Positions 17,710-27,540 of a stretch of 64,000 bases of DNA are shown piece by piece (within the stretch, counting starts at the first letter, position 1; each line of letters begins with the position of its first letter). The notes beneath the pieces are model-generated. The model saw nothing but the letters and a program-made list of their open reading frames with translations. It had not been told where the DNA came from and did no database searches. The position numbers were made by a program, and so were the translations under genes. Location: positions 4,060,879 through 4,124,878 of the forward strand of contig NZ_LT607802.1 in the NCBI RefSeq assembly GCF_900090205.1, written 5' to 3'. Source of the stretch: Vogesella sp. LIG4 (GTDB lineage: Bacteria > Pseudomonadota > Gammaproteobacteria > Burkholderiales > Chromobacteriaceae).

Positions 17710-17717
17710 CTTGATTC

Positions 17718-17802
17718 TGGTGGCGGGAGAAGGATTCGAACCTTCGAAGGCAGAGCCGGCAGATTTACAATCTGCTCCCTTTGACCGCTCGGGAATCCCG
17801 CC
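17718..17802 (-). tRNA. tRNA-Tyr (GTA)
   Basis: The 85-nt gene folds as a class II tRNA. It has acceptor stem GGCGGGA/TCCCGCC, anticodon GTA within the GATTGTAAATC loop, a long variable arm, the TTCGAATC T-loop and an encoded CCA. It closely resembles E. coli tRNA-Tyr. It stands alone, with its own promoter and terminators. Confidence 0.97.
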
Positions 17803-17816
17803 AGAAGAGGAGGCGA

Positions 17817-17845
17817 ATAATATCGGTAGCCTCCGCCTCCGTCAA
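17817..17845 (-). promoter_or_regulatory. Promoter of tRNA-Tyr
   Basis: TTGACG (17840-17845) and TATTAT (17817-17822) on the minus strand are spaced by 17 bp and lie just ahead of the tRNA. Confidence 0.75.
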
Positions 17846-17849
17846 CCGT

Positions 17850-17872
17850 TTCTTGCAGAAATTCTGCAAGAA
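17850..17872 (-). terminator. Hairpin after ftrD
   Basis: TTCTTGCAGAA and TTCTGCAAGAA form a perfect 11-bp arm pair around one base. A weaker CTGCAA/TTGCAG hairpin lies at 17898-17917. Together they probably end the ftr operon ahead of the tRNA promoter. Confidence 0.5.
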
Positions 17873-17931
17873 TTTTTCACAAATCCGATAAGGTGTCTGC
17901 AATCAGTCACTTGCAGGACACGCAGATCAGG

Positions 17932-19338
17932 CTACCACCACCAGAACAGCCAGCCCCAGGCGCTATCCACCCACAGCAACACGCCGGTAAACGCCAGCAG
18001 CACCGGCACCCGACGCAGCCAGCGTGGCTGCCACAGCTGTACGATGCCGTGCGCCAGCCACAGCGACCAAAGGTTGGCCGCAAGCAGCAGCGCCAGGCGC
18101 AGCTGGTTGATCCAGTACCAGTAGAGGCCCTCGCCGCGCAGCAGGGCCAGCGTTACCGCGGTGAGGCCGAGGAACACGCCGCAGCCGGCCAGCGGAATCA
18201 GCGCCTGCGCCAGGTGATGCAGCCGCTGCCGTTGCCAGCGCCCGCCCAGGCGTACGGCCAGCGCCAGCAGCAACATGCTCACCGTGCCCAGCAGCAGCGC
18301 GGTAGCCGCGATGTAGCCCAGCAGCAGGCTGCCATCCAGCCAGCTGAATACGTCGTTCTTTTCCGGGTAGTGGGTGAACAGCCACCACGGCGCATTGGTT
18401 TCCAGCGGCCAGAACCATTCGTGCGCCACCAGCCATTCGGCCAGGCCCTGCTTGAGGGCGACGAACCACGGGCTGGCGCTCCAGTGGAAGGCGCCGATGG
18501 CCACGCCCATCAGGCCGAACACGATCAGCAGCGTCTGCCAGCCGTCCGCCTCGCGCGCGGCCACGCGCACGATCTCGTCCGACGGCGAGCGCAGGCTCAG
18601 CGTTACCGCATCGCGATGGCTGCTGCAGCGCCCGCACATATGGCAGCCGCTGCCGCCCTGCATCTGGCTGATCGGCTGCAACGGCGCGCAATCCACCGCC
18701 TTGATGGCAATGCTGCGCCGGGCCGGGCCGCCCTGCTGCCAGGCGGCCTGGTCAACACGGAAGTGCACCGGCGCCAGCTTGGACAACAGCGCGAACACGC
18801 CATTGACCGGGCACAGGTAGCGGCACCAGGCGCGCTTGCCGCGGGTGTACCAGTAGCCCACCGCCACGGCTGCCACGGTGGAGCCGCCCAGCACCAGCAG
18901 TGCTGCCTTGGGGTACTGGTAGACGCTGACCATCTGGCCGTACACGGTGGTACAGACGAATGCCACGAACGGCCAGCCGCCCCAGCGCATCCAGCGCGGA
19001 ATCGGCCGGCCGCGGCCATGGCGCGATGCCCATTCTGCCAGCGCGCCCTCCGGGCACAGCACGCCACACCACAGGCGGCCGAACAGCAGCATGGACAGCA
19101 GCACGAACGGCCACCAGATGCCCCAGAACGCGAACTCGGCGACGATGGTGAGGTTGTTCCACACGTGCGCGGTGTCGTCCGGCAGCGGCAGCATGGCCGG
19201 CACCACCAGCAATACCGCGTACACCAGCACGACCAGCCACTGCAGGCCGCGGATCAGCCCGGCGTGATCGCGCAGCCAGTCGCCGAGGCGGGCCAGGCGG
19301 CCGGCCGGGCGCAAGGCCATGCTGCCGCTACAACTCAT
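17932..19338 (-). CDS. ftrD: Membrane polyferredoxin of ferrous iron uptake, FtrD-like
   Basis: The 468-residue protein has several membrane helices and cysteine clusters WCGVLCPEGA, WCRYLCPVNG and CHMCGRC, as in NapH/FtrD-type 4Fe-4S proteins. In the FtrABCD system of Brucella and Bordetella, FtrD is thought to carry electrons released when Fe2+ is oxidised before transport. Its start overlaps the ftrC stop by 4 bp. It is the last gene of the operon. A motif copy lies at 18074. Confidence 0.85.
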   Translation of the reverse strand: MSCSGSMALRPAGRLARLGDWLRDHAGLIRGLQWLVVLVYAVLLVVPAMLPLPDDTAHVWNNLTIVAEFAFWGIWWPFVLLSMLLFGRLWCGVLCPEGALAEWASRHGRGRPIPRWMRWGGWPFVAFVCTTVYGQMVSVYQYPKAALLVLGGSTVAAVAVGYWYTRGKRAWCRYLCPVNGVFALLSKLAPVHFRVDQAAWQQGGPARRSIAIKAVDCAPLQPISQMQGGSGCHMCGRCSSHRDAVTLSLRSPSDEIVRVAAREADGWQTLLIVFGLMGVAIGAFHWSASPWFVALKQGLAEWLVAHEWFWPLETNAPWWLFTHYPEKNDVFSWLDGSLLLGYIAATALLLGTVSMLLLALAVRLGGRWQRQRLHHLAQALIPLAGCGVFLGLTAVTLALLRGEGLYWYWINQLRLALLLAANLWSLWLAHGIVQLWQPRWLRRVPVLLAFTGVLLWVDSAWGWLFWWW

Positions 19339-20171
19339 GCCGCGCTCCGCACTGCCGTTGCTGCCCGGCCGTTACGCCAGCGCAGCAGTGCCATGATCGC
19401 CAGCCAGTAGCCGCCATAGGCCAGCAGGCTGGTGAGCGACGGGTGGGCACGGTAGCCGGTAAGCGCGGCCAGCACGCCGCCGGCCGGCGACATGTCGTCC
19501 AGCAGTGCCGAACTGTCCCACAGCGGGTCGATCAGCGACGGCAGCAGTTCCATGGACTGCAGCTTGTCCACACCGCTGATGAACAGCGCTGCGGCCAACA
19601 GCAGCAGCATGATTTCGGTAGCGCGGAAGAACAGCCGCCACGACAGGTATTTGCCCCCCAGCTGCAGCAGCCAGAAAGTCAGCAGCGCCAGGCCGAGGCC
19701 GGCCAGCCCCGCCAGTGCCATGCCACCCAGCTGCTCGCGCGGCGCAGCGGCCATCATGCCGTACAGGAACACCACCGCCTCGCTGCCTTCGCGCGCCACG
19801 GCAATGGCCACCAGGGTCAGCACGCCCCACCAGTTGCGGCTGCCGGCCTGCTGCGCCAGACCGGACTCCAGGTCTTTCTTCAGCGTGCGGCCATGCGCGC
19901 GCATCCACAGCACCATGTGCACGATCAGCGCGGCGGCCGCGAACACCATGCCGGCCTGGAAGGCATCCTGATGCGGGCCCAGCAGCTCGGCGGCGGCAAA
20001 CAGGCCGAAGGCCAGCAATGCGGCCAACAGTAAGCCCAGCCCTACCCCGCCCCACAGCCAGCGCTTGCCGCCGCTGTCCGCCGCGTTGTGCGACAGCCAG
20101 GCGTGCAGAATGCCCACCACCAGCATCGCCTCCACGCTTTCGCGCCAGACGATGAACAATACCTGTCCCAT
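19335..20171 (-). CDS. ftrC: FTR1 family iron permease, FtrC-like
   Basis: The 278-residue permease has about seven helices and two REXXE iron-binding motifs, RESVE (WRESVEAMLVV) and REGSE (AREGSEAVVFLYG). These are typical of FTR1/EfeU proteins that move Fe3+ produced from Fe2+. It lies 10 bp after the cupredoxin gene and overlaps ftrD. Two motif copies occur in the gene (19590 and 20019). Confidence 0.92.
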   Translation of the reverse strand: MGQVLFIVWRESVEAMLVVGILHAWLSHNAADSGGKRWLWGGVGLGLLLAALLAFGLFAAAELLGPHQDAFQAGMVFAAAALIVHMVLWMRAHGRTLKKDLESGLAQQAGSRNWWGVLTLVAIAVAREGSEAVVFLYGMMAAAPREQLGGMALAGLAGLGLALLTFWLLQLGGKYLSWRLFFRATEIMLLLLAAALFISGVDKLQSMELLPSLIDPLWDSSALLDDMSPAGGVLAALTGYRAHPSLTSLLAYGGYWLAIMALLRWRNGRAATAVRSAA

Positions 20172-20181
20172 GTGCGGCCCC

Positions 20182-20520
20182 TTATTTGACGACGATCACG
20201 CCCTGCGTGGTCGCCATGTGGAATTCGTCGTAGAACTTGTACTGCCCGGGCGACAGCGGCCCCAGCACCACGAAGCTGTCCGCCCCCGGCGCCAGTACCT
20301 TTTCCTTGCGCAGCTGCAGGCTTTCGAACTCGGCGGCGGTCTTGCCCTTATTGACGATTTCGATCTTGAAACGGACGCCGGCCGGCACGTTGATCTGGTG
20401 GCTGCTGATCTTGCCGTCGTTGAGTTCCAGCCGGAACACCGGCAGGTCGGCGGCAACAGCGGTGCTCAGTGCGCCCGGCAGCAGCAGCGCGAGGGCCAGT
20501 AGACGAATGGCGTTACCCAT
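20182..20520 (-). CDS. ftrB: Periplasmic cupredoxin-like protein, FtrB-like
   Basis: The 112-residue protein has a signal peptide ending near TAVAA and a single cupredoxin fold (INVPAGVRFKIEIVNKG and SPGQYKFYDEFH). FtrB is the proposed Fe2+ oxidase partner of FtrA. It stands between ftrA and ftrC on the minus strand. Confidence 0.87.
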   Translation of the reverse strand: MGNAIRLLALALLLPGALSTAVAADLPVFRLELNDGKISSHQINVPAGVRFKIEIVNKGKTAAEFESLQLRKEKVLAPGADSFVVLGPLSPGQYKFYDEFHMATTQGVIVVK

Positions 20521-20598
20521 GGTGGTTTCCCGTGATGTAAAGCGATACAGCGCCGCGGCAAGGCCGACGGCGCTGATCAGTATCCAGAACGGCGAGGC

Positions 20599-21141
20599 TT
20601 AGTAGCCGCCCTTCTTGCCGATACCGGCGTAGGTGAACTCGTAGTTGAGGTCGAACGGCTTGAACCAGGCGCCAACGCCGGTTTCCTTGTCCACGTGGCG
20701 GCCAAAGTGGGCATGCGGGTTCATGCTCGGCGGCATGATGGTGAACTTGAGCTTGTACTTGCCCGGGCCCATCAGCTTGACGTTATCGCCGTAGTGCGGG
20801 CCGTCGGAGGCCACCATCGGCATGAAGTCGCCCTTGATCACATCCTTGCTGCCCACTTTCTGCAGCTCGTACTTGATCATCAGGTAGGGCATCCAGTCGC
20901 CTTCGCCAAAACCGTTGGGGTTGCCCTTCACCGCGTGGATGTCGGCTTCCAGATGCACGTCGGATTCCTCCGCCTTGCGCATCATGCCTTCCGGTTCCAT
21001 TTTCACCGGCTGCAGGTATACCGCGCCGATCTCCAGCCCGGCCTTGATCTGCGGTTTGCCAATCGGATATTCCGCCGCCGCAGCCAGCAGCGGCAGAGTG
21101 AGCAGGCTTGCGGCCAACAGTGCGCTACGCATACGCATCAT
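20599..21141 (-). CDS. ftrA: Periplasmic iron-binding protein, FtrA/P19 family
   Basis: The 180-residue protein begins with a signal peptide ending in LLAAAAEYP. The mature part has the P19/FetP pattern, with VHLEADIHAVKGN and MNPHAHFG supplying Met/His metal ligands. It binds Fe2+ and Cu2+ in the periplasm. The ATG at 21141 has GGGGA ahead. The upstream ATG at 21243 would precede the promoter and is rejected. It heads the ftrABCD operon, behind a Fur-box promoter. A motif copy in the signal peptide (21109) encodes Leu-Ala-Ala. Confidence 0.9.
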   Translation of the reverse strand: MMRMRSALLAASLLTLPLLAAAAEYPIGKPQIKAGLEIGAVYLQPVKMEPEGMMRKAEESDVHLEADIHAVKGNPNGFGEGDWMPYLMIKYELQKVGSKDVIKGDFMPMVASDGPHYGDNVKLMGPGKYKLKFTIMPPSMNPHAHFGRHVDKETGVGAWFKPFDLNYEFTYAGIGKKGGY

Positions 21142-21204
21142 CGATTCCCCTTGCGAATTGGATTGCTGCCAGCCAAGCGGGCCAGCCAGGACACAACGGG
21201 CGAG

Positions 21205-21233
21205 ATAGTAATATTTATGAGAACTATTATCAA
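21205..21233 (-). promoter_or_regulatory. Promoter of ftrABCD
   Basis: On the minus strand TTGATA (21228-21233) is followed after 17 bp by TACTAT (21205-21210). It lies about 64 bp before ftrA and is covered by a Fur box. Confidence 0.65.
21218..21232. promoter_or_regulatory. Fur box over the ftr promoter
   Basis: TGAGAACTATTATCA matches the 7-1-7 Fur consensus TGATAATnATTATCA at 12 of 14 defined positions. It overlaps the -35 box and spacer, so Fe-loaded Fur should repress the operon. Confidence 0.7.
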
Positions 21234-21248
21234 TAGTGTTCAAAGAAA

Positions 21249-21270
21249 TGGCCGGGCAACTGCCCGGCCA
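21249..21270 (-). terminator. Terminator of the LysR gene
   Basis: TGGCCGGGCA and TGCCCGGCCA pair perfectly around two bases. TTTCTTTG follows on the minus strand. It shields the ftr promoter from read-through. Confidence 0.75.
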
Positions 21271-21288
21271 CTGCTTACATGCAGGCTC

Positions 21289-22185
21289 TCAGTCCCAGTA
21301 GCCGGGGCTGGCGTACACCTCGCGCAGGTGATCGATAAACAGCCGCACCCGCCCCGGCAGGTAGCGGCGCTGCGCCATGACCGCGTACACCGGGTAGTCC
21401 GGCGAGGAATACTTGTCCAGCACCGCCACCAGCCGGCCCTCGCCGATGTCGTCCTTTACCTCCCACATCGAGCGCCAGGTCAGGCCCAGGCCCTGCAGCG
21501 CCCAGTCGTGCAGCACCGCGCCGTCGTTGCATTCCAGTGCGCCGCGCACCTTGAGGTTGAGCAGCTCGCCGCCCTGCTTGAAGGTCCAGCCGCGGCCCTG
21601 GCTTTCGCCCAGCGTCAGGCAATCGTGGCTGGCCAGGTCGTCCAGCGTCTTTGGCGTGCCGCGGCGCGCCAGGTAGGCGGGCGAGGCCACCACCACGCGG
21701 CGGTTTTCCGCCAGCCGCACGGCGATCAGGCTGGAGTCGGACAGGTCGGAGATGCGGATCGCGCAGTCGATGCGGTCGCGCGCCAGGTCCACCAGCCGGT
21801 CGGACAGGTCCAGCGCCACCCGCAGGTCCGGGTGCTTGTGCAGGAAGCTGGCCACGTGCGGCGCCACGTGCTGGCGGCCAAAGCCGGCCGGCGCCGACAC
21901 CCGCAGCTGGCCGCGCGCACGGCCGCTGCCGCTGGCAATCGCTGACTCGGCTTCTTCCAGCTCGGCCAGGATGCGCAGGCAGTCTTCGTAGAAGGCACTG
22001 CCTTCCTGCGTCAGCGCGATGCTGCGCGTGGTGCGCACCAGCAGCTTGGCCCCCAGGCGGTGCTCCAGTGCGTCCAGCCGGCGGCCGATGATGGCCGGCA
22101 CCACCTGCTCTTGCCGTGCCGCTGCCGACAGGCTGCCAAGATTCACCACTGAAACGAAGGTTTCCAGTTGCTTGAACACGTCCAT
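21289..22185 (-). CDS. LysR family transcriptional regulator
   Basis: The 298-residue regulator has the N-terminal winged helix ([30 protein letters not shown]) and the LysR substrate domain. It is divergent from malate synthase G across 171 bp, so it may control that gene, but no effector can be named. It belongs to the CrgA/DmlR-like group by its [12 protein letters not shown] pattern. The stop is followed by a strong hairpin. Confidence 0.9.
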   Translation of the reverse strand: MDVFKQLETFVSVVNLGSLSAAARQEQVVPAIIGRRLDALEHRLGAKLLVRTTRSIALTQEGSAFYEDCLRILAELEEAESAIASGSGRARGQLRVSAPAGFGRQHVAPHVASFLHKHPDLRVALDLSDRLVDLARDRIDCAIRISDLSDSSLIAVRLAENRRVVVASPAYLARRGTPKTLDDLASHDCLTLGESQGRGWTFKQGGELLNLKVRGALECNDGAVLHDWALQGLGLTWRSMWEVKDDIGEGRLVAVLDKYSSPDYPVYAVMAQRRYLPGRVRLFIDHLREVYASPGYWD

Positions 22186-22356
22186 TTCCGCACCAAAAGT
22201 AAAAGATGTTGTGGCATTTTAGCGCTTTGCGCAGCGCAGCAACATGGCTACACTGGCCGTCATAACAGCATGACCGGCAAGCCTTTGCAGCATGGCAACA
22301 GCCGCCGCCAGCCACAGACGGATATCCACAGAAACAAGTCTACAGAGAGAGCTTCC

Positions 22357-24519
22357 ATGACTGCGCGCATCCAGAAACACCGCCTGGCCGTTGCGGCCAA
22401 CCTTCACGACTTCATCGAGCAGGAAGCCCTGCCCGGCAGCGGCATCGCCAGCGACACGTTCTGGCAGGGTTTCGACGCCATCGTGCACGAGCTGGGCCCG
22501 AAGAACCGTGCGCTGCTGGCCGAGCGTGACCGCCTGCAGGCCGCCATCGACGAGTGGCACCGCGCCCACCCCGGCCCGATTGCCGACATGGCTGGCTACA
22601 AGGCCTTCCTGGGCAGCATCGGCTACCTGCAGCCGGTGCCGGCCGACAGCCGCATCGACACCAGCAATATCGACAGCGAACTGGCCGAGCAGGCCGGCCC
22701 GCAGCTGGTGGTGCCGGTGATGAACGCCCGCTACGCGCTGAATGCGGCCAACGCCCGCTGGGGCAGCCTGTACGACGCGCTGTACGGTACCGATGCCATC
22801 AGCGAAGCCGACGGCGCCGGCAAGAGCGGCGGTTACAACCCGCTGCGCGGTGGCAAGGTCATCGCCTTCGGTCGCGAGTTCCTGGACCAGGCCGCGCCGC
22901 TGGAAGGCGGCTCGCACAAAGATGCTACCGCCTACCGCGTGGCCGACGGCCAGCTGCAGGTAGCACTGCAGAACGGCAGCGTGTGCAGCCTGAAGCAGCC
23001 GGCACAGTTCATCGGCTACAACGGCGATGCAGCAGCCCCGAGTGGCGTGCTGCTGAAGAACAACGGCCTGCACTTCGAGATCCAGATCGACAAATCCAGC
23101 GCCATCGGCGCACAGGATGGCGCCGGCGTGAAGGACATCGTGATGGAGGCTGCCATCAGCACCATCATGGACTGCGAAGACTCGGTTGCCGCGGTGGATG
23201 CCGATGACAAGGTAGTGGTGTACCGCAACTGGCTGGGCCTGATGCTGGGCACGCTGAGCGAAGAAGTAGCCAAGGGCGGCAAGAGCTTCACCCGCCGCCT
23301 GAATGCCGACCGCCGCTACAGCACCGCCGCCGGTGGCGAGCTGACCCTGCATGGCCGCAGCCTGCTGTTCATCCGCAACGTCGGCCACCTGATGAGCAAC
23401 CCGGCAATCATCGACGGCGAAGGCCGCGAGATCCAGGAAGGCATCATGGATGCGGTGGTGACCACCCTGATCGCGCTGCACGACCAGCAGCGCAAGGGCA
23501 ACTCGCGCACCGGCTCCATCTATATCGTGAAGCCGAAGATGCACGGCCCGGCGGAAGTAGCCTTCGCCGACGAGCTGTTCGGCCGCGTGGAGCAGCTGCT
23601 GGGCCTGCCGCAGTACAGCGTGAAGCTGGGCATCATGGATGAAGAGCGCCGCACCAGCGTGAACCTGGCCGCCTGCATTGCCGCCGCGCGCCGCCGCGTG
23701 GCCTTCATCAACACCGGTTTCCTCGACCGCACCGGCGACGAGATGCACACCGCGATGGAAGCCGGCCCGATGATCCGCAAGGGCGACATGAAGACCTCCA
23801 GCTGGATCACCGCCTACGAACGCAACAATGTGCAAGTGGGCCTGGCCAGCGGCCTGCGTGGCCGCGCGCAGATCGGCAAGGGCATGTGGGCGATGCCGGA
23901 CCTGATGGCCGAGATGCTGAAGCAGAAGATCGGCCACCCGAAAGCCGGCGCCAACACCGCCTGGGTACCCTCGCCCACCGCCGCCGTGCTGCACGCGCTG
24001 CACTACCACCAGGTGAACGTGCAGCAGGTACAGCAGCAGCTGGAAGCGCAGCCGGCCGCCGAACTGCTGGACGACCTGCTGACCATTCCGGTTGCGGCCA
24101 AGCCCGATTGGTCCGCCGCCGACATCCAGCAGGAGCTGGACAACAACGCGCAGGGCATCCTGGGCTACGTGGTGCGCTGGGTGGACCAGGGCGTGGGCTG
24201 CTCCAAGGTGCCGGACATCCACAACATCGGCCTGATGGAAGACCGCGCCACGCTGCGCATCTCCAGCCAGCACATCGCCAACTGGCTGCGCCACGGCATC
24301 GTGACCGAGGCGCAGGTGCGGGAAACCCTGCAGCGCATGGCCGCGGTGGTCGATCAGCAGAACGCCGGCGATGCCGCCTACCGCAATATGGCCGGCAACT
24401 TCGACAGCTCGGTGGCCTTCAAGGCCGCCAGCGACCTGGTGTTCAAGGGCTGCGCGCAGCCGTCCGGCTACACCGAGCCGCTGCTGCACGCCTGGCGCCA
24501 GGTGGCCAAGGCACAGTAA
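22357..24519 (+). CDS. glcB: Malate synthase G
   Basis: GlcB condenses glyoxylate with acetyl-CoA to give malate, allowing growth on glycolate, glyoxylate or acetate. The 720-residue length is typical of the G isoform. Family segments seen are [26 protein letters not shown], split here as [10 protein letters not shown], then [21 protein letters not shown] and [18 protein letters not shown] lies ahead of the ATG at 22357. No other glyoxylate genes are in the window. Three motif copies lie inside (22392, 22743, 24093). Confidence 0.96.
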   Translation: MTARIQKHRLAVAANLHDFIEQEALPGSGIASDTFWQGFDAIVHELGPKNRALLAERDRLQAAIDEWHRAHPGPIADMAGYKAFLGSIGYLQPVPADSRIDTSNIDSELAEQAGPQLVVPVMNARYALNAANARWGSLYDALYGTDAISEADGAGKSGGYNPLRGGKVIAFGREFLDQAAPLEGGSHKDATAYRVADGQLQVALQNGSVCSLKQPAQFIGYNGDAAAPSGVLLKNNGLHFEIQIDKSSAIGAQDGAGVKDIVMEAAISTIMDCEDSVAAVDADDKVVVYRNWLGLMLGTLSEEVAKGGKSFTRRLNADRRYSTAAGGELTLHGRSLLFIRNVGHLMSNPAIIDGEGREIQEGIMDAVVTTLIALHDQQRKGNSRTGSIYIVKPKMHGPAEVAFADELFGRVEQLLGLPQYSVKLGIMDEERRTSVNLAACIAAARRRVAFINTGFLDRTGDEMHTAMEAGPMIRKGDMKTSSWITAYERNNVQVGLASGLRGRAQIGKGMWAMPDLMAEMLKQKIGHPKAGANTAWVPSPTAAVLHALHYHQVNVQQVQQQLEAQPAAELLDDLLTIPVAAKPDWSAADIQQELDNNAQGILGYVVRWVDQGVGCSKVPDIHNIGLMEDRATLRISSQHIANWLRHGIVTEAQVRETLQRMAAVVDQQNAGDAAYRNMAGNFDSSVAFKAASDLVFKGCAQPSGYTEPLLHAWRQVAKAQ

Positions 24520-24542
24520 GCCACGCCTTCTTGTTGCACCGC

Positions 24543-24567
24543 AAAGCGCCCCACCGGGCGCTTTTTT
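24543..24567 (+). terminator. Terminator of glcB
   Basis: AAAGCGCCC and GGGCGCTTT pair around a 4-base loop, and the T-run continues past the stem. Confidence 0.85.
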
Positions 24568-24687
24568 CTTGCCCGTTACCACAACTGTTTTCGTAGCCGG
24601 ACATTCCAAATGGTTTGGTTTATGCCAAAATCCTTAACAATGCTGTACCGGACATAAGCACCCGCCACCCCGGCGGTGGAGAAGCAA

Positions 24688-27477
24688 TTGGATAATCTGA
24701 CCACCAGCCTCGGCACCCAGGCCGGCTACCGGCCCGTTTCACTGCAACGCCTGCGCCAGGCGCCCGCCGCCGCACGCGGCCTGCTGCTGGCTGCCTGGCT
24801 ATTGTCGGTGCTGGCCGCGGTAGGCCTGGGGCTGGGCGTGGTGATCTGGCAGTGGTCCGGCATGCCGATGCACTTTGGCGGCGTGTCGTTCTACGTATCG
24901 GTGTACCCGCCGCTGACGCTATGCCTGCTGTGGTGCCTGCTGTTCGGCCTGGGCTGGGGCGCGCTGCCCGCCTACGCCGCCACCTTCTGCCTGTCGCTGT
25001 ACGCCGGGCTGCCGCCGGGCTGGGCGGCGCTGTTCGCGCTGTCCAACCCGCTGGGGCTGGCGGTGTTCTCCATCACCTACCGCGCGCTGCCGGTGCCGCT
25101 GAACCTGCGCACACTGGATTCGTTGTTCTTCTTTGCGCTGATCGCCTTCTTCAGCAGCGTGTTCAGCGCCAGTGGTGCCTTCATCTGGATCTACACCAAC
25201 AGCATGGGCTCCAGCGATGCCTTCGGGCTGTGGCAGGGCTGGTGGCTGGGCAACTTCCTGCAGCTGCTGCTGATCTGCGGCCCGCTGCTGTACCTGCTGG
25301 CCACACCGCTGGCCCGCTGGCGCGACCGCCAGCTGTTCCGCAGCCAGCGGCAGCCACATACCAGCATGCGCTGGATCCTGCCGGCGGCCAGCATCGTGAT
25401 CGGTGGGGTGTACCTGTATATCGCGCTGTCGTTCTGGCTCAGCCGCAATGCGGTGCGCAGCAGCGAGATGCTGGGCACCGTTGCCGGCTGGCGGCACGCC
25501 AGCGAGCTGATCGCCGCATCGTCATCCGCCGTGTACCTGGTGGTGGCCATCATGTTCCTGGCCATGGGCTTCCTGGGCTACCGCTTCGTGCGCAGCTGGG
25601 CGCGCCAGCTGCAGCAGGCAGTCACCGCCGCCGAGGAGGCCAACCGCGCCAAGTCGGGCTTTCTGGCGCGCATGAGCCACGAGATACGCACCCCGATGAA
25701 CGCCATCATCGGCCTGAGCGGCCTGGCGCTGCAGCAGCCGCAGGTGGCGCCGCGCGAGCGCGACTATCTGCAGAAAATCCGCTCGGCGGCGGATTCGCTG
25801 CTGGTGATCATCAACGACATCCTGGATTTCTCCCGCGCCGAGATGGGCAAGCTGGCGCTGGAGCAGCGCCCGTTCCAGCTGGAGGCGCTGCTGCAGGCAC
25901 AGGTGGACCAGCTGCGCCTGCCCCTGGCGCAGAAGTCGCTGCCCTTGCTGGTGCGGGTGGCGCCGGAGGTGCCGCAAGTGCTGCACGGCGATACCGTGCG
26001 CCTGGGCCAGGTGCTGCTCAATCTGCTGAGCAATGCGGTGAAGTTCACCGACCACGGGGAGGTCCACCTCGACATCAGCTGCCTTGCCCGCACGCCAGAC
26101 CACGTCACACTGCAGTTTGCCGTCAGCGACAGCGGCATCGGCATCGACGCCGCCAAGCTGGCGCAATTGTTCGAGCCGTTCACCCAGGCCGACGAATCCA
26201 TCAGCCGCCGCTACGGTGGCACCGGGCTGGGGCTGGCGATTTGCCAACAGCTGGTCAATGCCATGGGCGGCACCATCACGACAACAAGCGAGGTTGGCCG
26301 CGGCAGCTGCTTCCGCTTCAGCCTGCCGCTGCCCTGCGAGGCCGGCAGCCAGCTGCCGCCACTGCCCGAGCCGCTGTCGGTACTGCTGATCGAGCGCAGC
26401 GATCACGGCCGGGCCAATACCCAGCAGCAATTGCAGCAGCTGGGCGCCAGTGTGCGCGGCGCCAGCGGGCTGGGTGCCGCCCGTGCCCAGCTGGAACAGG
26501 GCTACCGGCCGCAGTGGGTCATAACCGAGCTGCCGGCACAGACCAGCACGCATGACTACCTGGCCCAGCTGCGCAGCCTGCTGGCCGCCGATACCCACGT
26601 GCTGCTGTTGGCCGCAAGCGACGCGTTGCCGGCAGAACTGCCCGCGGAATGGCAGCTGCTGGAGCCGCCACTGCTGCCGGGCAAGCTGCGCGCGGCACTG
26701 CTGACCAACGGTCAGCAGGCTGCCGTGGAAGACACCGCCATGGCGGAAGCACCAGGCCGCCGCCTGCACGGCAAGCGCATCCTGCTGGCCGAGGACAACC
26801 CCATCAACCAGCAGATCGCCAGCGAGCTGCTGCAGGCCGCCGGCGCCCAGGTGTGGTGCGCGGAAAACGGCATCCAGGCGGTGGACATGGCGCTGCACAA
26901 CCTGTTCGACGCCATCCTGATGGACATCCACATGCCGCAGCTGGACGGCCTGAGCGCCGCGCGCCGCATCCGCGAACAGGGGCTGCGCCTGCCCATCATC
27001 GCCGTTACCGCCCATGCTTTCGATTCTGCCCGCGACGAAGCCATTGCCGCCGGCATGGACGACCACCTGCCCAAGCCCTTCACCCCGGAACAGCTCTACC
27101 ACACGGTAAGCCAGCACGTGGACCCGGCCCCGGTGGACATCCCCGCCCCGGCCGACCCCACGCTGCAGCCGCCGGCCGGGCTCAGCACCAGCCAGTACCT
27201 GTCGGTGCTGGGCAAGTTCCGCAAATACCACGCCGGCGATGCCGACCTGCTGCGCCAGGCCGCCACCCGCCAGGATGTGCCGGAAATCCAGCGCATCGCC
27301 CACAACCTGAAAAGCGTGGCGCACTACATCAACGCACCGCAGGTGCAACAGCTGGCGCAAAGCCTGGATGTAGCCGCCAAGGAAGGCAACGCCCCGGGCG
27401 AGCTGGTGGCGCAGCTGGCGCAGGCGCTGGACGAGGTGCAGCAGGCACTGGCGCGGCAGCTGCCGCCGGGAGCCTGA
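24688..27477 (+). CDS. Hybrid sensor histidine kinase with two receivers and an HPt domain
   Basis: The protein has 929 residues from a TTG start at 24688, which has GGTGGAG well placed. A GTG at 24676 lacks such a site. An N-terminal membrane sensor of several helices (about 25-290, MASE1-like) is followed by HisKA with His331 ([10 protein letters not shown]) and HATPase motifs [16 protein letters not shown] and GTGLGLAI. Next is a receiver-like domain without a clear phospho-Asp (LLIERSDHG), then an intact receiver with Asp746 ([11 protein letters not shown]), then HPt with His872 ([11 protein letters not shown]). This suggests a His-Asp-His phosphorelay. No response regulator gene is adjacent. 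The signal is unknown. Confidence 0.9.
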   Translation: MDNLTTSLGTQAGYRPVSLQRLRQAPAAARGLLLAAWLLSVLAAVGLGLGVVIWQWSGMPMHFGGVSFYVSVYPPLTLCLLWCLLFGLGWGALPAYAATFCLSLYAGLPPGWAALFALSNPLGLAVFSITYRALPVPLNLRTLDSLFFFALIAFFSSVFSASGAFIWIYTNSMGSSDAFGLWQGWWLGNFLQLLLICGPLLYLLATPLARWRDRQLFRSQRQPHTSMRWILPAASIVIGGVYLYIALSFWLSRNAVRSSEMLGTVAGWRHASELIAASSSAVYLVVAIMFLAMGFLGYRFVRSWARQLQQAVTAAEEANRAKSGFLARMSHEIRTPMNAIIGLSGLALQQPQVAPRERDYLQKIRSAADSLLVIINDILDFSRAEMGKLALEQRPFQLEALLQAQVDQLRLPLAQKSLPLLVRVAPEVPQVLHGDTVRLGQVLLNLLSNAVKFTDHGEVHLDISCLARTPDHVTLQFAVSDSGIGIDAAKLAQLFEPFTQADESISRRYGGTGLGLAICQQLVNAMGGTITTTSEVGRGSCFRFSLPLPCEAGSQLPPLPEPLSVLLIERSDHGRANTQQQLQQLGASVRGASGLGAARAQLEQGYRPQWVITELPAQTSTHDYLAQLRSLLAADTHVLLLAASDALPAELPAEWQLLEPPLLPGKLRAALLTNGQQAAVEDTAMAEAPGRRLHGKRILLAEDNPINQQIASELLQAAGAQVWCAENGIQAVDMALHNLFDAILMDIHMPQLDGLSAARRIREQGLRLPIIAVTAHAFDSARDEAIAAGMDDHLPKPFTPEQLYHTVSQHVDPAPVDIPAPADPTLQPPAGLSTSQYLSVLGKFRKYHAGDADLLRQAATRQDVPEIQRIAHNLKSVAHYINAPQVQQLAQSLDVAAKEGNAPGELVAQLAQALDEVQQALARQLPPGA

Positions 27478-27540
27478 ACGCTGCTTCACGACCCCGGTGC
27501 GGCAGTCAGCGTGACTGCCGGCCGACTACCAGGAGGAGTC

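Larger units (their letters stand above)
17309..17711 (-). repeat. Tandem repeats of about 167 bp behind tRNA-Tyr
   Basis: Two full copies and one partial copy lie downstream of tRNA-Tyr. Unit 1 begins near 17309, unit 2 near 17476 and the partial unit near 17643. Periods measured on the shared AAAGCCCTGCGG are 166 and 167 bp. The two full copies are almost identical. Each unit holds two strong hairpins (AAAGCCCTGCG and AAGCCCGTGTC stems), separated by about 110 bp of structured GC-rich sequence. E. coli tyrT has a comparable arrangement of 178-bp repeats. The plus-strand reading frames across the repeats are antisense and look non-coding. Confidence 0.85.

Noticed and set aside
17309..17711. 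Tandem repeats as a CRISPR array
   Set aside because: Units of about 167 bp are nearly identical along their whole length, with no spacers, and no cas gene is in the window.
17258..17714. Overlapping Pro/Gly/Leu-rich plus-strand reading frames across the repeats
   Set aside because: They are antisense to the tRNA transcript, repeat with the DNA unit, lack ribosome sites and read through terminator stems.
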